From Chitinophagaceae bacterium (lineage in GTDB: Bacteria; Bacteroidota; Bacteroidia; Chitinophagales; Chitinophagaceae): DNA of 64,000 nt. The position numbers were made by a program, and so were the translations under genes. The stretch's first letter is position 1. The number at the start of each line of letters is the position of its first letter. The notes under the pieces were generated by a model that made no database searches, was not told the DNA's origin, and was given only the letters and a program-made list of their open reading frames with translations. Shown here one piece after another: positions 49,237 to 58,831 of the stretch. The stretch lies in contig JADKJX010000003.1 of the NCBI GenBank assembly GCA_016720775.1, forward strand, positions 620,001 to 684,000, given 5' to 3'.

Positions 49237-50925
49237 ATGAAATTAATAAGAACGGCAGGGTTGATAGCTGCAGCTGCATTTATTTTGCAGGGCTGCAGCA
49301 AAGGAGATGGCGGCGGAACAACACCAACTCCCTTACCTCCTGTTCCCATTTCATTGGTTGCAGTTAAGATCGATAATACAACTGCCTTAACCGGGTTCAC
49401 AAATTATAATGTAAAACTAAATCCGGTCATACGCCTTTCATTCAGCAATGCGGTCGACCGGGCAACAGTTAGTTCTGCTATCTCCGTTAAAGAGAATGGA
49501 AGCACGGCGGTTGGTTCAGGGTATGGCTATGAAAATGGCGACAGTACCGTTGTTGTTAGTCCGGGTTCAGCATTAAAGGCATTGACCCGTTATACAGTTG
49601 AAGGTACAACAGCATTAAAATCCATTAAAGGCGGTGCTATGTCATCCGGCATAACCATCTCTTTTATTACACAGATCGATTCAACCGATAAATTTCCCGT
49701 AATAAGCGATAATGCCTTGCTCGACCTGGTGCAGCAACAAACATTTAAATACTTCTGGGATTACGGCCACCCAACAAGCGGCCTTGCAAGAGAACGCAGC
49801 AACGCCGCACCGGAAACAGTCACCACCGGCGGTTCGGGCTTTGGCATCATGACCATACCCATTGCCATTAACCGCAACTTCATCAGCAGGGCACAGGGAT
49901 TAACAAGAATGCAGACCATTGTTTCATTTTTGAAGAACACGGCACAAAAATTTCACGGGGCTTTTCCGCATTGGATGAACGGCACAACAGGAGTAGTGAT
50001 ACCATTCAGTACAAAAGATGATGGGGCAGACCTGGTTGAAACATCTTATTTAATGGCGGGCTTATTAACTGCAAGGCAATATTTCAGCGGCGGGGATGCA
50101 GCCGAAACAAATTTGCGGAGCGATATCAATATTCTCTGGAATGCAGTGGAATGGAACTGGTTCCGGCAGGGAACACAAAATGTGTTGTACTGGCACTGGA
50201 GTCCTAACTATGCCTGGCAGATGAACCATAAGATAGAAGGATGGAACGAATGCCTGATCACTTACATACTTGCAGCTTCATCTACTACGTTCGGCATTCC
50301 GCAGGTTGTATATAAAGAAGGCTTTGCAAGAAACGGCGCCATGCAAAACGGGAATACCTACTATGGTTATCAGCTACCACTCGGTGCAGCCAATGGCGGA
50401 CCTTTGTTCTTTGCACATTATTCCTTCCTCGGAATTAATCCCAATGGATTGAATGATGTGTATGCAAATTATCAAACGCAGGTAACCAACCATACCAAAA
50501 TAAATTACGAATACTGCAAAGCAAACCCGAAAGGCTATTTTGGATACAGCAATCTTTGCTGGGGCTTAACAGCCAGTGATGTGCCCGGCGGATACAATGC
50601 AAACGAACCAAATAATGATATTGGCGTGATCTCACCAACAGCGGCGCTGTCATCTTTTCCATACACACCCACAGAAAGTATGAATGCACTGAAATTCTTT
50701 TACTACAAACTCGGCGATAAGATCTGGAAACAATATGGTTTTACCGATGCCTTTTCTTTAAAAGACATTTGGTATGCGGATTCTTTCCTTGCCATCGACC
50801 AGGGCCCGATCGTGGTAATGATCGAAAATTACCGCAGCGGCCTGGTATGGAATTTACTGACCAGTTGCCCCGAAGTGAAAAATGGAATGAAAAATGTTTT
50901 AGGGTTTACAGCGCCTTATTTATAA
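49237..50925 (+). CDS. GH144-like (glucoamylase-like fold) glycosidase lipoprotein with Ig-like domain
   Basis: A 562-residue lipoprotein (lipobox AFILQGC, Cys20). A Thr/Pro linker leads to a Big_5-type Ig-like domain (~45-145, VIRLSFSNAVDRATVSSAISV) and then a ~400-residue (alpha/alpha)6 domain of the glucoamylase-like Pfam family that includes GH144 endo-beta-1,2-glucanases such as the Chitinophaga enzyme. Landmarks are LLDLVQQQTFKYFWDYGHPTSGLARER, GGSGFGIMTIPIAINR, HGAFPHWMNGTTG, DLVETSYLMAGLL, YWHWSPNYAWQMNHKIEGWNE, GGPLFFAHYSFLGINP and IDQGPIVVMIENYRSGLVW. Linkage specificity is inferred from family, not shown. Confidence 0.85.
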   Translation: MKLIRTAGLIAAAAFILQGCSKGDGGGTTPTPLPPVPISLVAVKIDNTTALTGFTNYNVKLNPVIRLSFSNAVDRATVSSAISVKENGSTAVGSGYGYENGDSTVVVSPGSALKALTRYTVEGTTALKSIKGGAMSSGITISFITQIDSTDKFPVISDNALLDLVQQQTFKYFWDYGHPTSGLARERSNAAPETVTTGGSGFGIMTIPIAINRNFISRAQGLTRMQTIVSFLKNTAQKFHGAFPHWMNGTTGVVIPFSTKDDGADLVETSYLMAGLLTARQYFSGGDAAETNLRSDINILWNAVEWNWFRQGTQNVLYWHWSPNYAWQMNHKIEGWNECLITYILAASSTTFGIPQVVYKEGFARNGAMQNGNTYYGYQLPLGAANGGPLFFAHYSFLGINPNGLNDVYANYQTQVTNHTKINYEYCKANPKGYFGYSNLCWGLTASDVPGGYNANEPNNDIGVISPTAALSSFPYTPTESMNALKFFYYKLGDKIWKQYGFTDAFSLKDIWYADSFLAIDQGPIVVMIENYRSGLVWNLLTSCPEVKNGMKNVLGFTAPYL

Positions 50926-50938
50926 ATAATAACATACC

Positions 50939-52309
50939 ATGACCAAACGATTTCCTGCGCTTATATTTATGTCATTACTTTTTTGGGCCTGCAACTCCGG
51001 CGAAAAAGCTACGGCGCAACAGGGCGCAGCGCTTGCAGATACTGCTTTGTTCAGATTAGTGCAGCAACAAACCTTTCAGTATTTCTGGGATGGCGCTGAA
51101 CCCATGAGTGGCCTGGGAAGGGAACGTTTTCATGTAGATAATAACTATCCTGCCAATGATAAGAATGTAGTTACAAGCGGTGGTTCTGGTTTTGGTGTAA
51201 TGGCCATCATCGTTGGTATCGAAAGAGGTTTTGTAACGAGGGAAGAAGGAAGAAAACACCTGGAGAAGATCGTACACTTTTTAGAAACAGCCGACCGCTT
51301 TCATGGAGCCTGGCCGCATTGGTGGAATGGGGAAACAGGTAAAGTAGTTCCCTTCGGTAGAAAAGACAATGGCGGCGACCTTGTCGAAACATCTTATATG
51401 ATCCAGGCACTGCTTTGTGTGCGGCAGTATTATCAAAATGGCAATGCAGAAGAAAAAGCACTGGCAGCAAGGGCAGATAAATTATGGAAAGAAGTGGAAT
51501 TTGATTGGTACCGGAACGGGAAGAATGTTTTGTACTGGCACTGGAGCCCCACCTATGGTTGGGAAATGAATTTCCCGGTGCATGGGTATAACGAATGTTT
51601 GATCATGTATGTGCTTGCTGCATCTTCACCCACACACAGCATTCCTGCAGAAGTATACCACGAAGGTTGGGCAGAGAACGGAAAGATAAAAGATGTGAAC
51701 AAACCAGATGGCATTGCTGCAAACTATTCCTATAAGTTGCAGATGAAACACCAGGGCGATGCCTGGAATGGCGGGCCGCTATTCTGGGCTCACTATTCTT
51801 ACTTAGGTTTAGATCCGAGGGGACTGAAAGATAAATACGCTGATTATTGGGAAGAGAATAAGAACCAGGCACTCATCAATTACCAGTGGTGCGTTGATAA
51901 CCCGAATAAATTCAAAGGCTATGGTGCCAACAACTGGGGACTAACATCCAGCTACTCCGTAAAAGGATATGCCGGTCATGCGCCCACAACGCAAAGAGAC
52001 CTGGGCGTGATATCACCCACCGCAGCATTATCATCTTTTCCTTACACACCTGATCAATCCATGGCTGCCATGAAACATTGGTATAATGACATGAAGGAAA
52101 AGATATGGGGGCCTTATGGTTTTTATGATGCATTCAGTGAACAGGATAACTGGTACCTGCCGCATTATCTCGCCATCGACCAGGGGCCCATTGTGGTGAT
52201 GATGGAAAATTACCGCAGCGGATTATTGTGGAAGTTATTCATGAGTTGCCCGGAGATACAAAACGGGCTAAAGAAATTGAATTTCGAAAGTCCCTGGGTG
52301 AAAAAATAA
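50939..52309 (+). CDS. GH144-like glycosidase lipoprotein (tandem paralogue)
   Basis: A 456-residue lipoprotein (lipobox SLLFWAC, Cys18) lacking the Ig-like domain of its neighbour but colinear over the catalytic domain: LFRLVQQQTFQYFWDGAEPMSGLGRER, GGSGFGVMAII, HGAWPHWWNGETGKVVPFGRKDNGGDLVETS, YWHWSPTYGWEMNFPVHGYNE, GGPLFWAHYSYLG and IDQGPIVVMMENYRSGLLW. It arose by tandem duplication and is clearly diverged. It probably divides labour with the first copy (endo versus processing of oligosaccharides), which is inference. The gap is 13 nt. Confidence 0.87.
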   Translation: MTKRFPALIFMSLLFWACNSGEKATAQQGAALADTALFRLVQQQTFQYFWDGAEPMSGLGRERFHVDNNYPANDKNVVTSGGSGFGVMAIIVGIERGFVTREEGRKHLEKIVHFLETADRFHGAWPHWWNGETGKVVPFGRKDNGGDLVETSYMIQALLCVRQYYQNGNAEEKALAARADKLWKEVEFDWYRNGKNVLYWHWSPTYGWEMNFPVHGYNECLIMYVLAASSPTHSIPAEVYHEGWAENGKIKDVNKPDGIAANYSYKLQMKHQGDAWNGGPLFWAHYSYLGLDPRGLKDKYADYWEENKNQALINYQWCVDNPNKFKGYGANNWGLTSSYSVKGYAGHAPTTQRDLGVISPTAALSSFPYTPDQSMAAMKHWYNDMKEKIWGPYGFYDAFSEQDNWYLPHYLAIDQGPIVVMMENYRSGLLWKLFMSCPEIQNGLKKLNFESPWVKK

Positions 52310-52320
52310 AAATAAAGAGC

Positions 52321-54087
52321 ATGAAGATAAAATACATACTGGTAATTGTAATGATGCTTGGTATACGAACACAGGCGCAGCATAAAACCTATTGCAATCC
52401 CATTAACATAGATTATGGTTATACTCCCATTCCCAATTTCAGCGAGTGGGGCCGCCACCGGGCAACCGCCGACCCGGTAATAGTTTCATACAAGAATGAT
52501 TATTATTTGTTCAGCACGAATCAATGGGGGTACTGGTACAGCCATGATATGCTGAACTGGACATTTAATTCAAAAAGATTTTTACGTCCATGGAATACGA
52601 ACACCTATGACGAATTGTGTGCACCGGCGGTGGGTATTATAGGTGATACCATGCTTGTATTCGGGTCCACCTACACGAAAACGTTTACGATCTGGATGAG
52701 CACCAACCCAAAAGCCAATGAATGGAAACCATTGGTTGACTCATTTGAAATAGGCGGATGGGATCCTGCATTTTTTACGGATGATGACGGAAGATTTTAT
52801 ATGTACAATGGCAGCAGCAATACTTATCCGACACTTGGTATTGAACTGGATAGAAAAACATTTAAACCCATTGGTACAAGAATGCCGATGTATTTATTAC
52901 AGGACTGGCGTTATGGCTGGCAGCGTTTTGGTGAACATATGGATAACACATTTCTTGATCCGTTCATTGAGGGATCATGGATGACCAAACACAATGGAAA
53001 ATATTATTATCAATACGGCGCCCCGGGAACAGAATTCAGTGGTTATGCAGACGGTGTTGTTGTAAGTGATGCCCCTTTGTTCGACGGGCACCAGGTATTT
53101 CCGCAGAGCGACCCATTGAGTATGAAATTGGGTGGCTTTGCAAGAGGCGCCGGGCATGGAAGTACATTTACGGATAATAACGGCAACTACTGGCATGTGA
53201 GTACGGTCATGCTTTCGGTAAAAAATAATTTTGAAAGAAGAATAGGGATATGGCCGGCAGGTTTCGACAAAGATGATGTAATGTGGTGCAATACTGCATT
53301 TGGAGATTACCCGCATTACCTGCCATCGGCTTCGCCAAATAATTACGGAAGCGGTTTTACCGGATGGATGTTGCTGAATTATAAAAAACCAATTGTAGTA
53401 TCATCCACATTGGGCGGATTTCATGCCAACGATGCAAATGATGAGGATATCAAAACTTACTGGAGCGCCGTTACCGGTAACAAAGGAGAATGGATACAAA
53501 CTGATCTTGGTGATCTATCAACAGTACATGCTGTACAAATAAACTATGCAGACCAGGATGTGGCCGATGATCATTTGGGAAAAATAAATGGAGGCGAACA
53601 GTATCATCAATACAAATTGTATTATTCCATGGATGGGAAAAAATGGGACATACTGGTTGATAAAAGCAATAACAGGACCGATATACCCCATGAATATGTT
53701 GAGTTGCCGCAACCGGTAAAAGCCAGGTTCATAAAACTTGAAAATATTCATATGCCTGCCGGCAAGTTTGCCATCAGCGGCTTTCGTGTATTTGGAAACG
53801 GAAATGGAGCAAAACCTGATGCGGTGAAGACTTTTTTTGTTTTACGTACTGAAAAAGATAAGCGGAGCGCCTGGATAAAATGGAACCCGGTTACAAATGC
53901 TTATGCATATAATATTTATTACGGCACTGCTCCTGGTAAATTATATAATTGCATCATGGTGATGGATAATAACAAAAATGAATACTGGTTCAAGGCAATG
54001 GATAGTCAGAAGCCTTATTACTTTACCATTGAAGCCATAAATGAGAATGGGGTATCGGAAAAAACAAAAATTACAGAAGTAAAATAA
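52321..54087 (+). CDS. GH43-like glycosidase with C-terminal discoidin (F5/8-type) domain
   Basis: A 588-residue secreted enzyme with a signal peptide (LVIVMMLGIRTQAQ). The five-bladed propeller of clan GH-F shows the three acidic residues in HRATADPVIVSYKNDYYL (base Asp), GGWDPAFFTDDDGRFYMY (Asp) and DPFIEGSWMTKHNGKYYYQY (acid Glu). A discoidin/F5-8C-like domain follows (SAVTGNKGEWIQTDLGDLSTVHAVQINYADQD to FAISGFRVFG), then a short fibronectin-like tail. Substrate is uncertain. The start is ATG 52321; the longer frame begins inside the preceding gene. Confidence 0.82.
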   Translation: MKIKYILVIVMMLGIRTQAQHKTYCNPINIDYGYTPIPNFSEWGRHRATADPVIVSYKNDYYLFSTNQWGYWYSHDMLNWTFNSKRFLRPWNTNTYDELCAPAVGIIGDTMLVFGSTYTKTFTIWMSTNPKANEWKPLVDSFEIGGWDPAFFTDDDGRFYMYNGSSNTYPTLGIELDRKTFKPIGTRMPMYLLQDWRYGWQRFGEHMDNTFLDPFIEGSWMTKHNGKYYYQYGAPGTEFSGYADGVVVSDAPLFDGHQVFPQSDPLSMKLGGFARGAGHGSTFTDNNGNYWHVSTVMLSVKNNFERRIGIWPAGFDKDDVMWCNTAFGDYPHYLPSASPNNYGSGFTGWMLLNYKKPIVVSSTLGGFHANDANDEDIKTYWSAVTGNKGEWIQTDLGDLSTVHAVQINYADQDVADDHLGKINGGEQYHQYKLYYSMDGKKWDILVDKSNNRTDIPHEYVELPQPVKARFIKLENIHMPAGKFAISGFRVFGNGNGAKPDAVKTFFVLRTEKDKRSAWIKWNPVTNAYAYNIYYGTAPGKLYNCIMVMDNNKNEYWFKAMDSQKPYYFTIEAINENGVSEKTKITEVK

Positions 54088-54096
54088 AGTAAAAAG

Positions 54097-54756
54097 ATGC
54101 GGATGCGATTGCTATTCCTGGTGCTTGCTTTTTCTGTGCAGTTAATGGCCCAGGAAACAAAGCCGCCATACTGGAATGACATACAGGCCTTCAAAAAACT
54201 CGACAGCGCTGCTTTTCCCGGAACCGGAAAGATCCTTTTCGTTGGCAGTTCTTCTTTCACCAAATGGAAAGACGTACAGGATTACTTTCCAGATTATCCA
54301 ATAATAAACCGCGGCTTTGGTGGTTCAATCCTGCTGGATGTTATCCGCTATGAGAATGATGTGATCTTTCCTTATCAGCCCAAACAAATAGTTATTTATT
54401 GTGGCGAGAACGATATTGCTAACGACAGCAGCGTAACGGGTAAGATGGTTTTTGAACGGTTCAGGCAGTTGTTTACCGATATAAGAACAAAGTTGCCCGG
54501 CGAGCCCGTCATCTTTATTTCCATGAAACCAAGCCCCAGCCGCTGGCACATGCGGGAACGGGTGATGGATGGGAATAAGCGAATCAAAAAATTTCTGAAG
54601 AGGAAAAGGCATGCTGTATTTGTAAGTGTGTGGAATGATATGCTTGCTGCTGATGGCGAACCCATTAAAGAACTGTTTATTGAAGACAAACTGCACATGA
54701 ATGCCAAAGGCTATGCCATCTGGCAAAAACTACTGGAACCTTATTTACTGAAATAA
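54097..54756 (+). CDS. Secreted SGNH/GDSL-type hydrolase
   Basis: A 219-residue protein with a signal peptide (LLFLVLAFSVQLMAQ). SGNH blocks are visible: block I KILFVGSSSFTKW (Ser; GSS variant of GDS), block II NRGFGGS (Gly), block III YCGENDIAND (Asn) and block V EDKLHMNAKGYAIW (His; Asp replaced by Lys-Leu context EDKLH). It is probably an esterase removing acyl groups from glycans; the substrate is not known. It sits in the enzyme run of the PUL with ~10-nt gaps. Confidence 0.87.
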   Translation: MRMRLLFLVLAFSVQLMAQETKPPYWNDIQAFKKLDSAAFPGTGKILFVGSSSFTKWKDVQDYFPDYPIINRGFGGSILLDVIRYENDVIFPYQPKQIVIYCGENDIANDSSVTGKMVFERFRQLFTDIRTKLPGEPVIFISMKPSPSRWHMRERVMDGNKRIKKFLKRKRHAVFVSVWNDMLAADGEPIKELFIEDKLHMNAKGYAIWQKLLEPYLLK

Positions 54757-54771
54757 TAAAAATTAGAGAAT

Positions 54772-56205
54772 ATGAAGCTATTCGGCAAATTAGTTATTGC
54801 ATCATTGCTATTCACTTCATTTAATGCAACGGCACAGGATGCTAAGTCCGATAATTATCGGATGAAGACCTTCATTGATGCATTGATGAAGAAGATGACA
54901 CTGGAAGAAAAACTCGGGCAATTGAATTTACCCGGCTCGGGCGATATTGTAACCGGCCAGGCACAGAGTTCAGACATTGGCAAGAAGATACGGGAAGGAA
55001 AAGTGGGTGGCCTCTTTAATATCAAAGGAGTAGAAAAAATAAGGGATGTGCAGAGAGTAGCCATAGAAGAATCAAGAATGAAAATTCCTTTACTTTTTGG
55101 TATGGATGTGATACATGGTTATCAAACTACCTTTCCCATACCACTGGGTTTATCCTGTACCTGGAATATGGCGGCAATAGAACAAAGCGCCCGGATCGCT
55201 GCAACAGAAGCAAGTGCCGAAGGTATTTGCTGGACCTTCAGCCCCATGGTGGATATTGCCCGTGACCCACGCTGGGGACGAATTGCGGAAGGAAGCGGAG
55301 AAGATCCGTACCTCGGTTCGCAGGTAGCCAAAGCAATGGTAAGGGGTTACCAGGGCAATGATCTTTCAAAGAACAATACCATCATGGCCTGCGTAAAACA
55401 TTATGCCATGTACGGCGCTGCCGAAGCAGGAAGGGATTACAATACCACCGACATGAGCCGCCAGCGTATGTTCAACGAATACCTTCCTCCTTACAAAGCA
55501 GCCGTTGATGCCGGTGCAGGAACCGTGATGGCATCTTTTAATGAAGTGGATGGCATACCGGCAACAGGAAACAAATTTTTAATGACGGATGTGCTTCGCA
55601 AACAATGGGGCTTTAAAGGTTTTGTGGTAACTGATTATACCGGCATCAATGAAATGATCGAACACGGCATGGGCAACCTGCAACAGGTATCTGCACTGGC
55701 ATTAAAAGCAGGTATCAATATGGACATGGTGGGAGAAGGATTCCTGCTCACTCTGAAAAAATCATTGCAGGAAGGAAAAGTAACACAAAAGGAAATTGAT
55801 GATGCCTGCCGCTTAATACTTGAAGCAAAATACAAACTCGGTTTGTTTGATGATCCATACAGGTATTGCAATGTGGAAAGAAGCAAAACAGATGTTTATA
55901 CAACGGCAAATATTAAAACAGCCAGAGAGATAGCCGCAGAGAGTTTTGTGTTGTTGAAAAATCAAAACAACATTTTGCCAATAAAAAATCAGGCACCATT
56001 GCACTCATCGGGCCATTGGCTGATACAAAAGAAAATATGCCCGGTACCTGGAGCGTATCCACCGATCTTAATAAAGCCATTGCGGTTAAAGAAGGATTGG
56101 AGAAAGCGGTGGGAAGCTATGCAAAGATATTATACGCCAAAGGTTCTCCCTTTGATGCAGATATTGAATTGGAGAAAAGAGGAACCATGTTTGGCCGTGA
56201 ATTGA
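54772..56205 (+). CDS. bglX: GH3 beta-glucosidase, N-terminal part (frameshifted, first GH3)
   Basis: N-terminal TIM-barrel part of a periplasmic BglX-like GH3 exo-beta-glucosidase. A signal peptide (LLFTSFNATAQD) precedes MTLEEKLGQLN, FGMDVIHGYQTTFPIPLG, the substrate-binding WTFSPMVDIARDPRWGRIAEGSGEDPYLGS, KHYAMYGAAEAGRDYN and the nucleophile Asp in GFKGFVVTDYTGINEM (TDY instead of the more usual SDW). Real similarity ends near NILPIKN; the last ~70 residues to the stop at 56205 are out of frame. One more A in the tract at 55983-55988 gives PIKKSGTIALIGPLADTKE and joins the second part, a normal ~765-residue enzyme in all. Confidence 0.9.
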   Translation: MKLFGKLVIASLLFTSFNATAQDAKSDNYRMKTFIDALMKKMTLEEKLGQLNLPGSGDIVTGQAQSSDIGKKIREGKVGGLFNIKGVEKIRDVQRVAIEESRMKIPLLFGMDVIHGYQTTFPIPLGLSCTWNMAAIEQSARIAATEASAEGICWTFSPMVDIARDPRWGRIAEGSGEDPYLGSQVAKAMVRGYQGNDLSKNNTIMACVKHYAMYGAAEAGRDYNTTDMSRQRMFNEYLPPYKAAVDAGAGTVMASFNEVDGIPATGNKFLMTDVLRKQWGFKGFVVTDYTGINEMIEHGMGNLQQVSALALKAGINMDMVGEGFLLTLKKSLQEGKVTQKEIDDACRLILEAKYKLGLFDDPYRYCNVERSKTDVYTTANIKTAREIAAESFVLLKNQNNILPIKNQAPLHSSGHWLIQKKICPVPGAYPPILIKPLRLKKDWRKRWEAMQRYYTPKVLPLMQILNWRKEEPCLAVN

Positions 56206-57065
56206 AAAAAGATAACCGAAGCAATGCTGAATTATTAGCCGAAGCATTGCAGGTAGCCGGTCAATCTGATGTAATTGTTGCCACACTCGGAGAAGCATCT
56301 GAAATGAGTGGCGAAAGTTCCAGTCGCACCAATATTGAAATTCCACAGGTACAAAAAGAGCTGCTGGCTGCTTTATTAAAAACAGGCAAGCCGGTTGTAT
56401 TGGTTTTGTTCACGGGCCGCCCACTGGTACTTGCCTGGGAGCAAAAAAATGTTCCGGCGATATTGAATGTATGGTTTGGGGGCAGTGAAACAGGCAATGC
56501 CATCGCCGATGTATTATTTGGTGAAGTGAATCCTTCCGGAAAACTCACTACCAGTTTTCCGCAGAACGTTGGACAGGTGCCTATTTATTATGCCCATAAA
56601 AATACGGGCCGCCCGTTGGGAGAGGGAAAATGGTTTGAAAAATTCCGCTCCAATTATCTCGACGTATCCAATGATCCGCTTTACCCGTTTGGGTATGGAT
56701 TGAGTTATACTTCTTTCAGCTACAGCGATATTAAACTCAGCAGCGCATCATTAAACGGGAATCAAACATTAACGGCTTCAGTTACTGTTACCAACACCGG
56801 TAAAGTGGATGGTAAGGAAACGGTACAGCTTTATATACGTGATGTGGTGGGCAGTGTAACAAGGCCGGTGAAAGAACTGAAAGGTTTTCAGAAGATATTA
56901 TTGAAAGCAGGTGAATCAAAGAATGTTTCATTCAGCATTACACCGGGTGACCTGAAGTTTTATAATTACGACCTGAAGTATGATTGGGAGCCCGGTGAGT
57001 TCCAGGTAATGATTGGCGCTAATTCAAGGGATGTGAAAACAGCATCTGTTAATTGGATAAAATAA
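55989..57065 (+). CDS. bglX: GH3 beta-glucosidase, C-terminal part (frameshifted, first GH3)
   Basis: Second GH3 domain and fibronectin III-like domain of the first GH3, in the +1-shifted frame. SGTIALIGPLADTKENMPGTW starts the alpha/beta sandwich. VIVATLGEASEMSGESSSRTNI holds the acid/base Glu loop. LVLFTGRPLVL, GEVNPSGKLTTSFPQNVGQVPIYYAHKNTGRP and FGYGLSYTSFSYSDIKL follow, then the Fn3-like VTNTGKVDGKETVQLYIRD to the end. It has no proper start of its own in this region. The gap to the GH2 gene is 33 nt. Confidence 0.88.
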   Translation, partial: SGTIALIGPLADTKENMPGTWSVSTDLNKAIAVKEGLEKAVGSYAKILYAKGSPFDADIELEKRGTMFGRELKKDNRSNAELLAEALQVAGQSDVIVATLGEASEMSGESSSRTNIEIPQVQKELLAALLKTGKPVVLVLFTGRPLVLAWEQKNVPAILNVWFGGSETGNAIADVLFGEVNPSGKLTTSFPQNVGQVPIYYAHKNTGRPLGEGKWFEKFRSNYLDVSNDPLYPFGYGLSYTSFSYSDIKLSSASLNGNQTLTASVTVTNTGKVDGKETVQLYIRDVVGSVTRPVKELKGFQKILLKAGESKNVSFSITPGDLKFYNYDLKYDWEPGEFQVMIGANSRDVKTASVNWIK

Positions 57066-57098
57066 AATTCAGTAAATTTTAAACCTGCAAATCGGCCG

Positions 57099-58514
57099 AT
57101 GCAAATAGGTAAATTCAGGATATTACTTGCGTTAACATTATCGCCGTTGATGTGTTTGGCCCAGGATCTGATTATTAATACTTCCGGACGAAATAGCACC
57201 AGCCTCAATGGCAACTGGAATTATATTATTGATCCGTATGAAACAGGCTATTACAGTTTTCATGCAGAAGTGTATGACCAGAAGAACCCGGCTTCCACAT
57301 CAGCTTATTATAATAACTACCACGCCAAAAATAAAACCGAACTGGTGGAATATGATTTTGATAAATCACCCCAAATGAAAATTCCCGGTGATTGGAATAC
57401 GCAGGATGAAAAACTCCTTTACTATGAAGGAACGGTATGGCTGAAAAAATCATTTAATTATTCGCTTAAAAAAGGAAGGCGGCTTTTTTTATATTTCGGA
57501 GCAGTAAATTATAAAGCCGAAGTGTACCTGAACGGGAAAAAACTGGGCATACATGAAGGCGGCTTTACTCCGTTTAATTTTGAGATCAGCGCTGTTGTAA
57601 AGGACAGCGCCAATTACCTTGTTGTAAAAGCCGATAATAAAAGATCAAAGGAAAGGGTGCCAACCTTAAATACTGATTGGTGGAATTATGGCGGAATAAC
57701 AAGGGATGTATTATTGATTGAGGAGCCAGGTGTTTTTATCAGCGATTATTCGGTTCAGCTAAAGAAAAATGATAAGGGCAAAATATCCGGGATCATAAAA
57801 CTGGCTAATGCTTCCGGTAATGAAAAAGTTACCGTTGAAATACCAGGGCTCCGGGTAAAAAAAGACCTGCAAACTTATGCGGATGGAACTGCAGCATTTG
57901 AAATTCCTGTTTCGGAAGATATAAAGTACTGGTCGCCTGAATCACCAAAGCTGTATGATGTATTTATTGAAACGGCTTACCAAAAGCTGAAAGATGAAAT
58001 TGGTTTCAGAACTATAGAAACAAAGGGCCCCGATATCTTATTAAATGGCAAACCGGTTTTCCTGCGGGGAATTTGTATGCACGAAGAAATAAACGGGCGA
58101 AGAGCACACAGCTATGCCGATGCAGAAAAATTATTGCAATGGGCAAAGCAACTGGGTTGTAATTATATCCGGCTGGCTCATTATCCTCATAATGAGAATA
58201 TGATAAGGATGGCTGATAAGATGGGGCTAATGGTTTGGGAAGAAATTCCTGTTTACTGGACCGTTGATTTTAGTAACCAGTCGGCCTTAAACAATGCAAG
58301 AAACCAGCTTAGCGAAGTAATTACAAGAGATAAGAACAGGGCTTGTGTGATTATTTGGTCTGTAGCAAACGAAACGCCTTTGTCGGAAGAAAGGAATTCT
58401 TTTACTGAATCTTCTGTGCATGCAAGAACAGAGGCAAGACTGATCAGTGCTGCCCGCGCACAACAAAACGACACCGGTTATATTGATGATAAAATGGCAG
58501 ATGTGCTTCAATAA
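57099..58514 (+). CDS. GH2-family beta-glycosidase, truncated reading frame
   Basis: GH2 (beta-galactosidase/beta-glucuronidase type) enzyme with a signal peptide (ALTLSPLMCLAQD). It has a jelly-roll sugar-binding domain (NGNWNYIIDP, YFGAVNYKAEVYLNGKKLGIHEGGFTPF), an Ig-like domain, then the TIM barrel (LLNGKPVFLRGICMHEE, NYIRLAHYPHNENMIRMADKMGLMVWEEIPVYWTVDF, acid/base Glu in IIWSVANETPLSEER). The frame stops after DKMADVLQ, before the nucleophile region, so the protein as written is inactive. The missing C-terminus is recognisable downstream in shifted frames. The intact gene would end at 58831. Confidence 0.85.
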   Translation: MQIGKFRILLALTLSPLMCLAQDLIINTSGRNSTSLNGNWNYIIDPYETGYYSFHAEVYDQKNPASTSAYYNNYHAKNKTELVEYDFDKSPQMKIPGDWNTQDEKLLYYEGTVWLKKSFNYSLKKGRRLFLYFGAVNYKAEVYLNGKKLGIHEGGFTPFNFEISAVVKDSANYLVVKADNKRSKERVPTLNTDWWNYGGITRDVLLIEEPGVFISDYSVQLKKNDKGKISGIIKLANASGNEKVTVEIPGLRVKKDLQTYADGTAAFEIPVSEDIKYWSPESPKLYDVFIETAYQKLKDEIGFRTIETKGPDILLNGKPVFLRGICMHEEINGRRAHSYADAEKLLQWAKQLGCNYIRLAHYPHNENMIRMADKMGLMVWEEIPVYWTVDFSNQSALNNARNQLSEVITRDKNRACVIIWSVANETPLSEERNSFTESSVHARTEARLISAARAQQNDTGYIDDKMADVLQ

Positions 58515-58831
58515 ACAGGTTGGTGGGGCGACTGAAAACAGCCCGGTGGGCAACGCCTATAACAAACCGGTAATTTACGCGGCGATGCAAACAGGGGCCT
58601 GGACCTAAAGAAGAACGATGGAATGAGGAATACCAGGAATATCTTTACCAACAAAATTTACTGATGATTGAAAAGATGCCTAATATCAGGGGGATCAGCC
58701 CGTGGATATTGATGGATTTCAGGTCCCCCAGAAGAATGTTGCCCGGGATACAGGACGGCTTTACGAAGGTTCTCTACCAGGGAAAAAAAAAATTTTGAAC
58801 TTTTAAAAAAATGGAAGCGCTGTATAACTAA
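58515..58831 (+). pseudogene. Disrupted 3' end of the GH2 gene
   Basis: Shifted frames continue the GH2 protein: FNKQVGGATENSPVGNAYNK then PVIYAAMQTGAWT in one, then PGPKEERWNEEYQEYLYQQN, IRGISPWILMDFRSPRRMLP and GIQDGF in another (the conserved GH2 FRSPRRxLPGIQD end), then FELLKKMEALYN and a stop at 58829-58831, one base before the next ATG. At least three length changes are needed to read through, and the region holds a ten-A run (58784-58793). The segment with the nucleophile Glu is not clearly recoverable, so real decay or a poor-quality stretch is possible. Confidence 0.75.
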
